64,000 nt of DNA from Propionimicrobium sp963511305 (GCA_963511305.1 CAUPIJ010000007.1:5761-69760), one strand, 5' to 3'; positions 16,335 to 26,847 are shown, counted from the stretch's first letter. The notes: generated by a model from the letters alone, not told the origin. Translations and numbers: made by a program.

Positions 16335-17006
16335 GTGGGGAAAATTTCTGAGCAGAGCGACAGCAAACCGAAGCTGGGTTTCAAACTGAATGTGCCGAAC
16401 ATTCTGACGCTGCTTCGAATTGCGTTGGTGCCTGTTTTCTTTATCGTCTTCCTTAGCCACCCGCACAGCCAGCAGTGGCGATTTTGGGCGACGATAGTTT
16501 TCCTGGTCGCGATTCTGACCGATCTTTTTGACGGCAAGATCGCCCGGAAATACAACATGATCACGAATTTCGGCAAGATCTGGGATTCGATCGCCGACAA
16601 GGCATTGACGGGCGTGGGCTTCATCGTGCTTTCCATCGTCGGAGAATTGCCGTGGTGGATGACGGCGATAATTCTGCTGCGCGAGTGGGGCATCACGGCG
16701 ATGCGCTTCGTGGTGCTTAAATACGGCGTGATGGCCGCGAATCGCGGCGGCAAGTTGAAGACGGTGGTGCAGGCGGTGGCGCTGATCATGTTCCTGATCT
16801 GGCTGCCGTCGCTGGGGGCGCTCTGGTATGTGCCCAAGTGGATCGTCATGTGGGCGGCTTTCTTGCTGACGGTCTACACGGGCATCGAATACCTCTTCGA
16901 GGCTGATCGGCTTCGCAAGGCCTCGCTGAAGGCGGGACACCCGGTGGACATCTCTATTGTCGAGCAGGAGCCGTTCATCAAGAAAATCTTCAAGGGCAAG
17001 AAGTGA
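16335..17006 (+). CDS. pgsA: CDP-diacylglycerol--glycerol-3-phosphate 3-phosphatidyltransferase
   Basis: A 223-residue membrane enzyme making phosphatidylglycerolphosphate, the precursor of phosphatidylglycerol and cardiolipin. The CDP-alcohol phosphotransferase motif D-G-x2-A-R-x8-G-x3-D-x3-D is complete: DGKIARKYNM followed by ITNFGKIWDSIAD. About five membrane helices follow. The start is GTG 16335 (MGKISEQSDSKPK). The stop overlaps the cinA start (GTGA). Confidence 0.94.
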   Translation: MGKISEQSDSKPKLGFKLNVPNILTLLRIALVPVFFIVFLSHPHSQQWRFWATIVFLVAILTDLFDGKIARKYNMITNFGKIWDSIADKALTGVGFIVLSIVGELPWWMTAIILLREWGITAMRFVVLKYGVMAANRGGKLKTVVQAVALIMFLIWLPSLGALWYVPKWIVMWAAFLLTVYTGIEYLFEADRLRKASLKAGHPVDISIVEQEPFIKKIFKGKK

Positions 17007-17473
17007 GCGTCGCCGCCGAGGTGCTTGCCGAGCTGGGGCGCAAAAATCTGACGCTGGCTACTTGCGAGTCGCTGACCGGCGGCTTGATCGGTGCCGAGCT
17101 AACCACCGTGCCGGGTGCGTCGAAGGTTTATCGCGGCGGTTTCATCACCTACGCCAGCGACCTTAAGACGAGCCTGGTTGGCGTCAGCGCAGAGCACGTC
17201 AGGGACTTCGGTGTGATCAACGCCTATACTGCTGAGCAGATGGCGGCGGGCGCGGCCGAGCAGGCCGCCAGCGACGTTGCCCTTGCCGTGACTGGTGTCG
17301 CCGGCCCGGACCCTCAAGACGGCAACCCGCCGGGAGTGGTCTGGGTTGGCTACTCAATCTGCGGACGGAGGGGTTCGAGGCAGCTGAGCTTGAGCGGTGA
17401 GCGTGATGAGATTCGTGCGCAGACCACTCAGCAGGCGCTGCTGGTGCTGCTGGAGGAGCTGGGTGGCAGCTAG
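17003..17473 (+). CDS. CinA C-terminal domain protein (nicotinamide-nucleotide amidohydrolase family)
   Basis: A 156-residue stand-alone CinA C-terminal domain, matching PncC-type enzymes that deamidate nicotinamide mononucleotide. Signatures are LATCESLTGGLIGAELT, YRGGFITYASDLKTSLVGV and ALAVTGVAGPDPQDGNPPGVVW. The start codon GTG overlaps the pgsA stop. The N-terminal MoCF-like domain of full-length CinA is absent, which is usual for this actinobacterial locus. Confidence 0.92.
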   Translation: MSVAAEVLAELGRKNLTLATCESLTGGLIGAELTTVPGASKVYRGGFITYASDLKTSLVGVSAEHVRDFGVINAYTAEQMAAGAAEQAASDVALAVTGVAGPDPQDGNPPGVVWVGYSICGRRGSRQLSLSGERDEIRAQTTQQALLVLLEELGGS

Positions 17474-17501
17474 CACTTTTGCCATGTCGTAATCTGGTTT
17501 G

Positions 17502-17696
17502 GTGCGTGAACAGGAGTTGTGGGCCAAGCTGAAGAAAGCCCTGGGGGAACCGTACTACTTGGTGTGGACCGAACAAACTGCCGTGCCGGACTTGGGCTCT
17601 AGGACTGTTCGGCAGGCGCTGGACGATGGCGTCAGGTCTAAGGATATCTGGCGGGCGGTGTGGAGCTTTTTGGGGCTTCCGGATAGGGAACGCTAG
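17502..17696 (+). CDS. DUF3046 family protein
   Basis: A 64-residue protein starting at GTG 17502 (MREQELWAKLKKALG). It carries the family pattern of an N-terminal amphipathic helix, then VWTEQTAVPDLGSRTVRQALDDGV and WRAVWSFLGLP. DUF3046 genes lie between cinA and recA in many actinobacteria. The function is not known. In-frame TTG 17499 is one codon earlier. Confidence 0.88.
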   Translation: MREQELWAKLKKALGEPYYLVWTEQTAVPDLGSRTVRQALDDGVRSKDIWRAVWSFLGLPDRER

Positions 17697-17707
17697 CGTG
17701 GCGCAAC

Positions 17708-17736
17708 TTTAATTCGAACACTTGTTCGGCTATTCT
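17708..17736 (+). promoter_or_regulatory. LexA-regulated promoter of recA (SOS box)
   Basis: The SOS box CGAACACTTGTTCG at 17715-17728 matches the actinobacterial consensus CGAAC-N4-GTTCG perfectly. It lies exactly in the spacer between TTTAAT (17708-17713) and TATTCT (17731-17736), a 17-base spacing, so LexA would occlude the promoter. A second inverted repeat GTGTT-N6-AACAC (17749-17764) and a TTTTTGTCAGTG element lie further downstream, closer to recA. Confidence 0.85.
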
Positions 17737-17883
17737 TTTGGCTATCGAGTGTTGACCAAAACACCGCGGGTGTTGTCGTGGTGAATTTTTGTCAGTGCCG
17801 TTAACTACAGTGCTAGTCGTAAATAAAAACAGGTTTTACCGATGTCCAGAGTCGGTTAGAAATATAGGAAGGTCGGGTGCGAA

Positions 17884-18945
<1,062 letters not shown>

Positions 18946-19439
18946 GTGACGAGGAAGCCAAAAAAGAGGACGCTTTAGCCCTGGCCAGAAGGCTTGCGCT
19001 AAAGCGCCTCGATCGGCGCTCCTACAGCCGCGCCGAGCTCCAGGAATACCTGATCGGCAAAGAGATCGATAGCTCCGCGGTGACGCAGGTGTTGGACAGG
19101 TTCGAAGAGGTCGGGCTTGTCAACGACCGTGCATATGCCGAGACCTGGGTCAGGTATCGCTATGAAAACAGAAAGCTATCCAGAAAAGCCATCGCGATGG
19201 AGCTGCGGCGCAAGGGTGTCGCGGAGCACCTTATCGAAGATGCCCTGGAGGCCATTGACGGTGACGACGAGTATCGTGCGGCGCAGCAGCTTGCGCAGAA
19301 GAAGGCGCGAACTCTCGGCTCGGTCGACAGGCAGGTTGCCTATCGTCGGATAGCGGGTTATCTAGCCAGGCGGGGTTATTCTTCGTCTCTGGTCCACGAG
19401 GTCGTGGCCGGGGTTTTGCAAGACTGGGAGTCGCAGTAG
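18946..19439 (+). CDS. recX: Recombination regulator RecX, apparently needing a -1 frameshift
   Basis: RecX is a small helical protein that inhibits RecA filaments. The body (EDALALARRLALKRLDRRSY, then SRAELQEYL through to VLQDWESQ) is open from 18933 to 19439, but that frame contains no ATG, GTG or TTG before 19080, inside the conserved region. The only good start is GTG 18946, directly after the recA stop, in another frame: it reads MTRKPKKRTL and stops at 18976-18978. A -1 shift on A AAA AAG (18960-18966), which lies in phase, gives MTRKPKK-EDALALARR. A perfect 9-bp hairpin starts four bases later. The alternative is a one-base homopolymer deletion (A6 for A7). Confidence 0.8.
18951..19006 (+). 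promoter_or_regulatory. Candidate -1 programmed frameshift signal of recX
   Basis: In order: a Shine-Dalgarno-like GAGGAAG (18951-18957); the slippery heptamer A AAA AAG (18960-18966) in the phase used by dnaX; a spacer AGGA (18967-18970); and a hairpin whose arms CGCTTTAGC (18971-18979) and GCTAAAGCG (18998-19006) are perfect complements around an 18-base loop. The zero-frame stop TAG lies within the 5' arm. Confidence 0.55.
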
Positions 19440-19566
19440 CTTCTTCGATCCGATGAGCCTCGACTTAGGTCTAACCAATCGTCTGATTACCGGCAACCCG
19501 ATATGCTCGGAATAGCACAAATTAAATGTGAGTTTGTGTGCTGAAAAAATAGACGAGGAGAACAAT

Positions 19567-21021
19567 ATGCCCATCATCATGATGTGGGTTGCGCTTGGGC
19601 TCCTTTTCGTTAACTTGATTGTTTTGGTTTCGGCCTCGGTTCGCGGAGCACGCGAGGATGAAGCTGATAAGGAAAAATCTCTGGCGCTCGAAAAACAGAG
19701 CGCCGTTCTTGCTGAGCGTCAACAGAAGTTGAACGAGCGGGAGGACAACCTCACCGCGGAGAGCAAGCGACTCAGGGAAGAGTCCTCTCGAATCAGCGAA
19801 GAGCTCGCCCGCGTCCGTGAGCGCAGGGACGAGATCGAGAACGCCAAAGATGAGTTAGCGAAATCCCAAGAGCTGGTAACTAGCGAGTTGGAGCGCATCA
19901 GCGGACTAACTCATGAGGAGGCCCGCGAGCAGATCATCGCCAAGGTTGAGTCGGACGCCAAGCTGCGCGCCAGCAAGCTCGCCAAGAAGATTAGCGATGA
20001 AATCATCAACGACGCTCAGAATAAGGCAAAAAAGGTAGTAGTCACCGCGATTCAGCGGGTCGCTGCTGAGCAGACCTCGGAGTCCGTTATCACCACGGTG
20101 GATCTGCCGTCGGACGACATGAAGGGCCGGATTATCGGTCGGGAAGGCCGAAACATTCGGGTTCTCGAGCAGGTGACAGGGGTGAACGTGATCATCGACG
20201 ACACGCCTGGAGTGGTGCTGCTCAGCTGCTTCGACCCGGTACGTCGCGAGGCGGCCAGGTTGACGCTGAACGAGCTTGTGGCAGACGGCCGAATAAATCC
20301 TGCGCGCATTGAGGAAATGCACAAACGCAGTGAGGAGGAGGTTGCGGATAGCTGCCGTCGAGCCGCCGTCGAGGCGTTGAATAGCCTGAATATCACCGAC
20401 ATCGCCGAGCAGTTGCTGCCGGTGATCGGCGCTCTGCAATACCGCACCAGTTACGGGCAAAATGTTCTGCAGCACATGGTCGAATGTGGCCGACTGGGTG
20501 GCGCGATGGCCGCCGAACTCGGTCTGGACGTCGACAGCTGCAAGCGTGCCGCATTCATGCACGACATCGGCAAGGCTGTCGTCACTTCCGGTGACGGTTC
20601 GCACGCCCTTGAGGGCGCGGAGCTCGCCAAACGCTATGGCGAATCAGAAGAGGTGGTCAACGCGATTGCTTCCCACCACGGCGAGGTTCCCATGACGTGT
20701 GTCGAGGCAGCACTTGCTCAGGCCGCGGACTCGATCTCCGGCTCCAGGCCTGGCGCTCGACGCGAGAGCCTGGAAAGCTATGTACACCGCCTGGAGCGTA
20801 TCGAGCAGATCGGTCTGCAGCACGACGGCGTGGACCGCGTCTACGCCATGCAGTCCGGCCGCGAGGTTCGAGTCATGGTGTTGCCCGACAGGGTGCCCGA
20901 TAGCAAGACCCAGCAGCTGGCCGACCAGATCGCTGACGAGATTCAGAACGAGCTAACCTACCCTGGAAACGTCAAGGTCATGGTGGTTAGAGAGTCTCGG
21001 GCAACCGCCACCGCCTCTTAG
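19567..21021 (+). CDS. rny: Ribonuclease Y
   Basis: A 484-residue endoribonuclease from ATG 19567, which has GACGAGGAG upstream; the in-frame GTG at 19528 lacks such a site. Order of parts: an N-terminal membrane anchor (MWVALGLLFVNLIVLVSASV), a long charged coiled coil to about residue 145, a KH domain with GRIIGREGRNIRVLEQVTGV, and an HD domain with FMHDIGKAV and ASHHGEVP. It is membrane-tethered and initiates mRNA decay. A short hairpin AGCACA/TGTGCT (19514-19542) lies in the presumed leader. Confidence 0.95.
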   Translation: MPIIMMWVALGLLFVNLIVLVSASVRGAREDEADKEKSLALEKQSAVLAERQQKLNEREDNLTAESKRLREESSRISEELARVRERRDEIENAKDELAKSQELVTSELERISGLTHEEAREQIIAKVESDAKLRASKLAKKISDEIINDAQNKAKKVVVTAIQRVAAEQTSESVITTVDLPSDDMKGRIIGREGRNIRVLEQVTGVNVIIDDTPGVVLLSCFDPVRREAARLTLNELVADGRINPARIEEMHKRSEEEVADSCRRAAVEALNSLNITDIAEQLLPVIGALQYRTSYGQNVLQHMVECGRLGGAMAAELGLDVDSCKRAAFMHDIGKAVVTSGDGSHALEGAELAKRYGESEEVVNAIASHHGEVPMTCVEAALAQAADSISGSRPGARRESLESYVHRLERIEQIGLQHDGVDRVYAMQSGREVRVMVLPDRVPDSKTQQLADQIADEIQNELTYPGNVKVMVVRESRATATAS

Positions 21022-21060
21022 TACGCCGTCTTGGTCAGATCGTCTAAACTGCCGTGAGTC

Positions 21061-22530
21061 ATGTCTGTAGAAGCTAAAAGTCCACGCACCTATCAGGTGA
21101 TCACCTATGGGTGCCAGATGAACGTGCACGATTCCGAGCGAATCAGCGGCCTGCTCGAGCAAGCCGGCCTGGTTCGTGCCCCCGAGCCGGTCGGTGAGAT
21201 GGCGGACGCTGATGTCGTGGTTTTCAACACCTGCGCTGTTCGCGAGAACGCCGATAATCGGCTGTACGGGAACCTCGGGCACATGAAGAAGCTCAAGGAG
21301 ACCCGCGAGGGCGGAATGCAGATCGCCGTCGGCGGCTGCATGGCCCAGAAAGACCGCGAGCTGATCACCAAGAAGGCGCCCTGGGTGGACGTGGTTTTCG
21401 GCACCAACAACATCGGTTCGCTGCCAGCCCTGCTCAGGCGTGCTCAGGTCGCAAACGAGGCGCAGGTCGAGATCAAGGAGGCGCTGCAGACGTTCCCCTC
21501 GAACCTGCCCACACACCGCGACTCTGCGTATTCGGCATGGGTGGCCATCAGCGTCGGCTGTAACAACACCTGCACCTTCTGCATCGTGCCGAGCCTTCGC
21601 GGCAAGGAGGTCGATCGCAGGCCCGGCGAGATCTTGGCTGAGATCGAGATGCTGGTTGCCCAGGGCGTCCAGGAGATCACCCTGCTCGGGCAGAACGTGA
21701 ACACCTACGGCGTCGAATTCGGCGACCGCCAGGCGTTCGCGAAGCTGCTGCGTGCCTGCGGTGAGATCGAGGGCTTGAGGAGAGTACGGTTCACCAGCCC
21801 GCACCCGGCTTCGTTCACCTCGGACGTCATCGACGCCATGGCCGAGACGCCCAACGTCATGCCCAGCCTTCACATGCCCCTACAATCCGGCTCCGACAAG
21901 GTCTTAAAGGAGATGCGTAGGAGCTATCGCTCCAAGAAATTCCTGCGCATTTTAAGCGAGGTGCGTGAGAAGATGCCGGAGGCGGCCATCACCACCGATA
22001 TCATCGTCGGCTTCCCCGGCGAGACCGAGGAAGACTTCCAGCAGACGATGGACGTGGTGCGCGAGTCCAGGTTCTCGGCTGCATATACCTTCCAGTACTC
22101 GATCCGCCCCGGAACTCCCGCCGGCGAGATGGAACAGGTGCCCGCTGACGTGGTTCAAGACCGCTACGAGCGCCTGGTCGAACTGGTCGACGAGATCGCC
22201 TGGGAGGAGAATCGCAAGCTCGAGGGTCAGCTGGTAGAGGTCATGTTCGCGGTCGGCGAGGGACGCAAGGACGGCTCCCGCGATCGCATCTCTGGGCGGT
22301 GCCCGGATAACCGGCTGGTTCACGTGGCGGCTCCCCCCGAGGGTGAGCCGATGCCGCGCCCCGGCGATATCGGTTGGGTACGCATCACGCACGCTGCTCC
22401 TCACCACCTGATCGCAGACAGCCCGATCGAGCGTCTCGAACGCACCCGCGGCGGCGACGCCTGGCAGGCCCGAAACGAGACGCCCGCCCCTGGTGTCGCG
22501 ATCGGTATGCCGAAGCTAGTGCGCAAATGA
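21061..22530 (+). CDS. miaB: tRNA-2-methylthio-N6-dimethylallyladenosine synthase
   Basis: MiaB, 489 residues, a radical-SAM methylthiotransferase acting on isopentenyladenosine-37 of tRNAs. The first cluster cysteines are in TYGCQMNVHDSERI, FNTCAVRENADNRLYGNL and GGCMAQKD. The SAM-cluster motif is CNNTCTFCIVP. A TRAM domain ends the protein. Its stop overlaps the start of miaA (ATGA), and MiaA makes its substrate, so the coupling is functionally sensible. Confidence 0.96.
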   Translation: MSVEAKSPRTYQVITYGCQMNVHDSERISGLLEQAGLVRAPEPVGEMADADVVVFNTCAVRENADNRLYGNLGHMKKLKETREGGMQIAVGGCMAQKDRELITKKAPWVDVVFGTNNIGSLPALLRRAQVANEAQVEIKEALQTFPSNLPTHRDSAYSAWVAISVGCNNTCTFCIVPSLRGKEVDRRPGEILAEIEMLVAQGVQEITLLGQNVNTYGVEFGDRQAFAKLLRACGEIEGLRRVRFTSPHPASFTSDVIDAMAETPNVMPSLHMPLQSGSDKVLKEMRRSYRSKKFLRILSEVREKMPEAAITTDIIVGFPGETEEDFQQTMDVVRESRFSAAYTFQYSIRPGTPAGEMEQVPADVVQDRYERLVELVDEIAWEENRKLEGQLVEVMFAVGEGRKDGSRDRISGRCPDNRLVHVAAPPEGEPMPRPGDIGWVRITHAAPHHLIADSPIERLERTRGGDAWQARNETPAPGVAIGMPKLVRK

Positions 22531-23459
22531 GCGCGGGCACTTTGCCGCTGATCGTCCTGATCGGGCCGACCGCTAGCGGTAAATCCTCTCTGGCCATCGA
22601 GTTGGCTAAGAGACTGGGTGGCGCGGAGATCGTCAACGGCGATTCCATGCTGGTCTATCGAGGCATGGACATCGGCACCGCGAAACCCAGCCTCGAGGAG
22701 CGCCAGGGCGTGCCACATCACCTTGTGGATGTGCTGGACGTCACCGAGACGGCGAGCGTCGCGGAGTTCCAGCAGATGGCCCGCTCGGCTATCGAGCAGG
22801 TGCGAGCGAGGGGAGCGGTGCCGATTCTGGTTGGCGGTTCCAATTTGTACGTCCGCGCCGTCGTCGACGAATTCGACTTCCCCGGCACCGACCCGCAGGT
22901 GCGGGCAAAGTGGCAGAGCAGGCTGGACGAGACCGGACCGCACGCCCTGCACCAGCAGCTCGCCAGAGTGGCCCCCGAGGCCGCGTCTCGAATTGAGCTC
23001 GGCAATGGCAGAAGGATCGTGCGGGCGCTGGAAATTTACGAGCTAACCGGCTCGGTTTCAGGCAAGCTACCAGAGCCCAGGTACGCGCTAGAAAACGTTC
23101 ACCAGTTTGGGTTGAGAATCGCTAGGCCGCTGCTGGACGAGCGAATCGCGAGTCGCGTCGAAGCGATGTGGCGCGACGGGCTGGTCGACGAGGTGCGTGG
23201 CCTGATCCCGGCTGGCCTTCGCGAGGGCGTCACGGCCTCCAGAGGCCTGGGCTATCAGCAGGTCTTGGAGTATCTAGACGACAAGCTAAGCGAGGAGGAG
23301 GCTAAAGAGCAGACGATCGTCGGCACCAGAAAGTTCTCCAGAAAACAACTCGGCTGGTTCCGTCGCGATCCGAGGATCACCTGGCTCTATTCCGGCGACC
23401 CCGAAAACCCGAACAAGATCATCAACCAGCTAGCGCGCGGTTCTTGTCCGGGCAACTAG
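22527..23459 (+). CDS. miaA: tRNA dimethylallyltransferase
   Basis: MiaA, 310 residues from ATG 22527, which overlaps the miaB stop. The open frame extends upstream, but that part is the shadow of miaB. The P-loop is GPTASGKSS, followed by GDSMLVYRGMDIGTAKPS and VGGSNLYVRAV. It transfers the dimethylallyl group to A37 of tRNAs reading UNN codons. hflX follows 11 bases later, the same order as the classical miaA-hflX locus. Confidence 0.96.
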   Translation: MSAGTLPLIVLIGPTASGKSSLAIELAKRLGGAEIVNGDSMLVYRGMDIGTAKPSLEERQGVPHHLVDVLDVTETASVAEFQQMARSAIEQVRARGAVPILVGGSNLYVRAVVDEFDFPGTDPQVRAKWQSRLDETGPHALHQQLARVAPEAASRIELGNGRRIVRALEIYELTGSVSGKLPEPRYALENVHQFGLRIARPLLDERIASRVEAMWRDGLVDEVRGLIPAGLREGVTASRGLGYQQVLEYLDDKLSEEEAKEQTIVGTRKFSRKQLGWFRRDPRITWLYSGDPENPNKIINQLARGSCPGN

Positions 23460-23470
23460 GCTAGAGGCAA

Positions 23471-24898
23471 ATGTTGCAGACCTACGAATACGACGATCCG
23501 GACGGCGAAGACCCCGAGATCCTGGAATCAGAAGAAGAGCAGATCGAGCTAGAAGAGCGGCTCTCGCTTCGACGCGTTCCGGGGCTCTCCACCGAGCTCG
23601 AGGACGTCAGCGACGTCGAATATCGCAAGCTGAGGCTCGAGCGGGTGGTGCTTGTTTCGGTCTGGACCACGGGCAGCAAGGTTGATGCCCAGAACGCGCT
23701 TTTCGAGCTTAAAGCGCTTGCCGAGACCGCTGGATCTCAGGTGCTGGACGGCCTGATCCAGCGCAGGCAGCGCCCGGATCCGGCAACCTACATCGGTCGG
23801 GGCAAGGTGGGCGAGCTGCGGGACGCGGTGATCTCCACGGGCGCAGACACCGTGATCTGCGACGGCGAGTTGGCGCCTGCCCAGCTCAGGAACCTGGAGG
23901 ATCGGGTCGGCGTCAAGGTCGTAGATCGCACGGCGCTCATCCTGGACATCTTCGCGCAGCACGCCAAGAGCGCGGAGGGCAAAACCCAGGTTGAGTTGGC
24001 CCAGCTGAATTACCTGAAGCAGCGGCTTCGCGGTTGGGGTGGCAACCTCTCCCGCCAGGTCGGTGGCCGAGCGGCTGGCGGCGTCGGAATCGGCGGCCGC
24101 GGCCCCGGTGAGACCAGGATCGAGACCGACAGGCGACGGATCAACAGCCGGATCGCCGTGCTGCGCAGGAAGCTGCGAGAACTCGACGGCAACCGCGAGA
24201 TCAAGCGCGCCCAGCGCCGCCGTAACCGCATTCCATCGGTGGCCATCGTCGGCTACACCAACGCCGGGAAGTCGTCTCTACTGAACAAGCTGACCGATGC
24301 CGGCGTCATGGTCGAGAATGCGTTGTTTGCCACGCTGGATCCAACCACCAGGCGATCCCAAACCGTCGACGGCCGCGTCTACACGCTCACCGACACCGTT
24401 GGCTTTGTCCGTCACCTGCCGACCGATCTGGTCGAGGCGTTTCGGTCGACGCTGGAGGAGACCAATCAGGCAGATTTGCTCGCACATGTCGTCGATGGGG
24501 CCGACCCCGATCCACAAGGCCAGATCGCCGCGGTTAGGCAGGTGTTGAACGATATCGGGGCTGGTGAGATTCGCGAGCAGCTGATCATCAACAAGTGCGA
24601 TATCGCCGATGACGATCAGCTGATGATTCTGCGGAGCCAATACCCCGACGCTGTTTTCTGCTCCGCGAGGACGGGCGAGGGCATCGAAGTAGTGCGCGCC
24701 CGCCTCGAGGAGCTGCTGCCCAGGCCGGACGTTGAGGTGCACGCGGTGGTGCCGTGGAGCCACGGCGAGCTGATTGACAAGGTTCACAAGCAGGGCGAGT
24801 TGATGTTCAGCGACTATCTGCCCGAGGGCACGGAAATTAAGGCCAGGGTGAACGGCGGTCTGGCCGCGGAGCTAGCTGAGTACGCGGTCGAGGGTTGA
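23471..24898 (+). CDS. hflX: Ribosome-associated GTPase HflX
   Basis: A 475-residue GTPase that binds ribosomal subunits and helps rescue or split stalled ribosomes. An acidic N-terminal tail is followed by the HflX domain (TYIGRGKVGEL), the glycine-rich linker GGRAAGGVGIGGRGPGET, and the G domain: G1 GYTNAGKSS, G3 DTVGF, G4 NKCD. The stop overlaps the TTG of the following helicase gene. Confidence 0.95.
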   Translation: MLQTYEYDDPDGEDPEILESEEEQIELEERLSLRRVPGLSTELEDVSDVEYRKLRLERVVLVSVWTTGSKVDAQNALFELKALAETAGSQVLDGLIQRRQRPDPATYIGRGKVGELRDAVISTGADTVICDGELAPAQLRNLEDRVGVKVVDRTALILDIFAQHAKSAEGKTQVELAQLNYLKQRLRGWGGNLSRQVGGRAAGGVGIGGRGPGETRIETDRRRINSRIAVLRRKLRELDGNREIKRAQRRRNRIPSVAIVGYTNAGKSSLLNKLTDAGVMVENALFATLDPTTRRSQTVDGRVYTLTDTVGFVRHLPTDLVEAFRSTLEETNQADLLAHVVDGADPDPQGQIAAVRQVLNDIGAGEIREQLIINKCDIADDDQLMILRSQYPDAVFCSARTGEGIEVVRARLEELLPRPDVEVHAVVPWSHGELIDKVHKQGELMFSDYLPEGTEIKARVNGGLAAELAEYAVEG

Positions 24899-26847
24899 GC
24901 AGGTCAGTGGTGTCTTCAGTATCGATCAGCTGCCTCGATGACGCGGTCAAGAAACTATCCGGCCAACCCCGAGAGGGGCAGCGTCGGATGGCCAGCGCAG
25001 TTGAAAAGAGTCTGGCCGACGGCACCCACCTGCTCGTTCAGGCGGGCACGGGAACCGGAAAGTCGCTGGCGTACTTAGCGCCCGCGCTGATTTGGGCTTG
25101 CGACAACGATCCGGTGGTGGTCGCGACCGCTACTTTGGCGCTGCAGTCGCAGCTGGCCAAGAAGGACATTCCGCTGATCATCTCCTCGATCGAGGATGTC
25201 ATTGGCGTCAAGCCGAAGGTAGCAGTCCTCAAGGGAAGGGCGAACTACGCCTGCCTAATGAAAGTGAACGACGTCGTGGCCGAGCAGAGCAGCCTGATCG
25301 ATGCCGGTCACCAAGCGAGTAGGCTGGGTTCGTCGGTGGTTGAGCTGCGCGAGTGGGCTCAAGACGAGGTTGACGGGGGGACCGGCGAGCGCGAAAACGC
25401 GCCCTCGCACACCGACCTGGCTTGGCGTCAGATCTCGGTGAATTCGCGCGAATGTCTCGGGGCTCAGGCGTGCAAATACGCCGAGCAATGCTTCGCCGAA
25501 AAGGCTCGAGCCAGGGCAGCCGAGGCCGACTTGATCATTACGAATCACGCTTTGCTAGCCATCGACGCCATGAGCGACAACAACGTTCTACCGGAACACT
25601 CCGCGGTGATCATTGACGAAGCCCACGAGTTGGCCGATCGGGTGACGGGCGCGGCCAGCGCCGATCTCAGCGCGGCCTCGATAGGCAGGGCGGCGAGAAG
25701 CTGCGCGAAATGGGTTAGCGAAGAACTGGCAGAGCAACTAACGGAGGCGGCCGATAATTTTGCCACGACTCTGGAGGACAGCGAGCCCGGCAGGATCGTG
25801 GAACCCGGGGCGGCAGAGATAATGGCCGCAGACGTCGTCCGGCAGGTGATGCGGGAAGCCGTGTCTGCGATGAGTGGTGCCAGCGCATCAACCCAGACCC
25901 CGGAGCGAACTCAGGCAAGCGCGCTGGCCAGCGAGGTCTACGAGGTGGCCAAACGCATCGTCGAGCTGTCTGGCCAAGACGTGATCTGGCTGACCAAGAG
26001 CGATAAATTCGGCTCTTCGATCAACGTCGCACCGCTCTCGATATCTTCCCTGATGCGCGAGAAGGTGCTGGATCAGGCAACGACGATCCTGACCTCGGCG
26101 ACACTGGCGCTTGGCGGCAGCTTCAGCTCCGCGGCGGGAACCGTCGGGCTGGCCAAGCCAGAAGAAGGCGACGCCTGGCAGGGCATAGATGTAGGTTCGC
26201 CGTTTGACTACGCTAAACAGGGCATTCTCTATCTTCCAGGCCACCTGCCAAAGCCCTCTAGGGATGGCATCAGCGACAAGGTGCTGGCCGAGATCGCGGA
26301 GCTGGTCTGGGCCGCGGACGGCCGTGCCCTCGGCCTATTCGCCTCGCAGCGCTCCGCTGAGGCTGCCGCCGCCTATGTGCGAGCCCAGCTGCCCAAACTC
26401 AGCGTATTGTGCCAGGGCGAGGCGCAGATTTCGGAGCTGACGAAGCGCTTTGCCGAAGAGGAGAACACCGCGCTGTTCGGCACCTTGAGTCTGTGGCAGG
26501 GCATCGATGTGCCCGGTGACGCTTGTCAGCTGGTTGTGATCGAGAAAATCCCGTTTCCGCGCCCCGACGACCCGCTGATGCAGGCCCGCAAGGACGCGGT
26601 GGACAAGGCCGGTGGCAATGGATTCATGTCAGTGGCCGCTTCCCACGCGGGGCTGTTGCTGGCGCAGGGCGCGGGCAGGCTGATCAGGCGACACAGCGAC
26701 AGGGGAGTGGTCGCGATTTTGGATAGCAGAATGGTCACGGCCAGATACGGCCAGTTCCTACTTCGCTCTCTGCCGCCGTTCTGGCGCACGGCAGATCACG
26801 AGACCGCGATCTCGGCGCTGAAGCGCCTGTCCGGATCTGACTGTTAG
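24895..26847 (+). CDS. DinG/XPD-family ATP-dependent DNA helicase
   Basis: About 650 residues, a superfamily-2 iron-sulfur helicase. Walker A is VQAGTGTGKSLAYL, and the DEAH box is VIIDEAHEL. Four cysteines between them (in NYACLMKV, ECLGAQACKY and EQCFAEK) fit the XPD-type cluster, and ITNHALL follows. The C-terminal helicase half has TLSLWQGIDVPG and GAGRLIRRHSDRG. The best start is uncertain: TTG 24895 overlaps the hflX stop, while GTG 24907 and 24910 are close by. It converges with lexA, their stop codons overlapping. Confidence 0.92.
   Translation: MSRSVVSSVSISCLDDAVKKLSGQPREGQRRMASAVEKSLADGTHLLVQAGTGTGKSLAYLAPALIWACDNDPVVVATATLALQSQLAKKDIPLIISSIEDVIGVKPKVAVLKGRANYACLMKVNDVVAEQSSLIDAGHQASRLGSSVVELREWAQDEVDGGTGERENAPSHTDLAWRQISVNSRECLGAQACKYAEQCFAEKARARAAEADLIITNHALLAIDAMSDNNVLPEHSAVIIDEAHELADRVTGAASADLSAASIGRAARSCAKWVSEELAEQLTEAADNFATTLEDSEPGRIVEPGAAEIMAADVVRQVMREAVSAMSGASASTQTPERTQASALASEVYEVAKRIVELSGQDVIWLTKSDKFGSSINVAPLSISSLMREKVLDQATTILTSATLALGGSFSSAAGTVGLAKPEEGDAWQGIDVGSPFDYAKQGILYLPGHLPKPSRDGISDKVLAEIAELVWAADGRALGLFASQRSAEAAAAYVRAQLPKLSVLCQGEAQISELTKRFAEEENTALFGTLSLWQGIDVPGDACQLVVIEKIPFPRPDDPLMQARKDAVDKAGGNGFMSVAASHAGLLLAQGAGRLIRRHSDRGVVAILDSRMVTARYGQFLLRSLPPFWRTADHETAISALKRLSGSDC

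Noticed and set aside
19080..19439. recX starting at GTG 19080
   Set aside because: This would remove about 45 conserved residues (from EDALALARR to EIDSSA) that are clearly in frame upstream, so it is not the true start.
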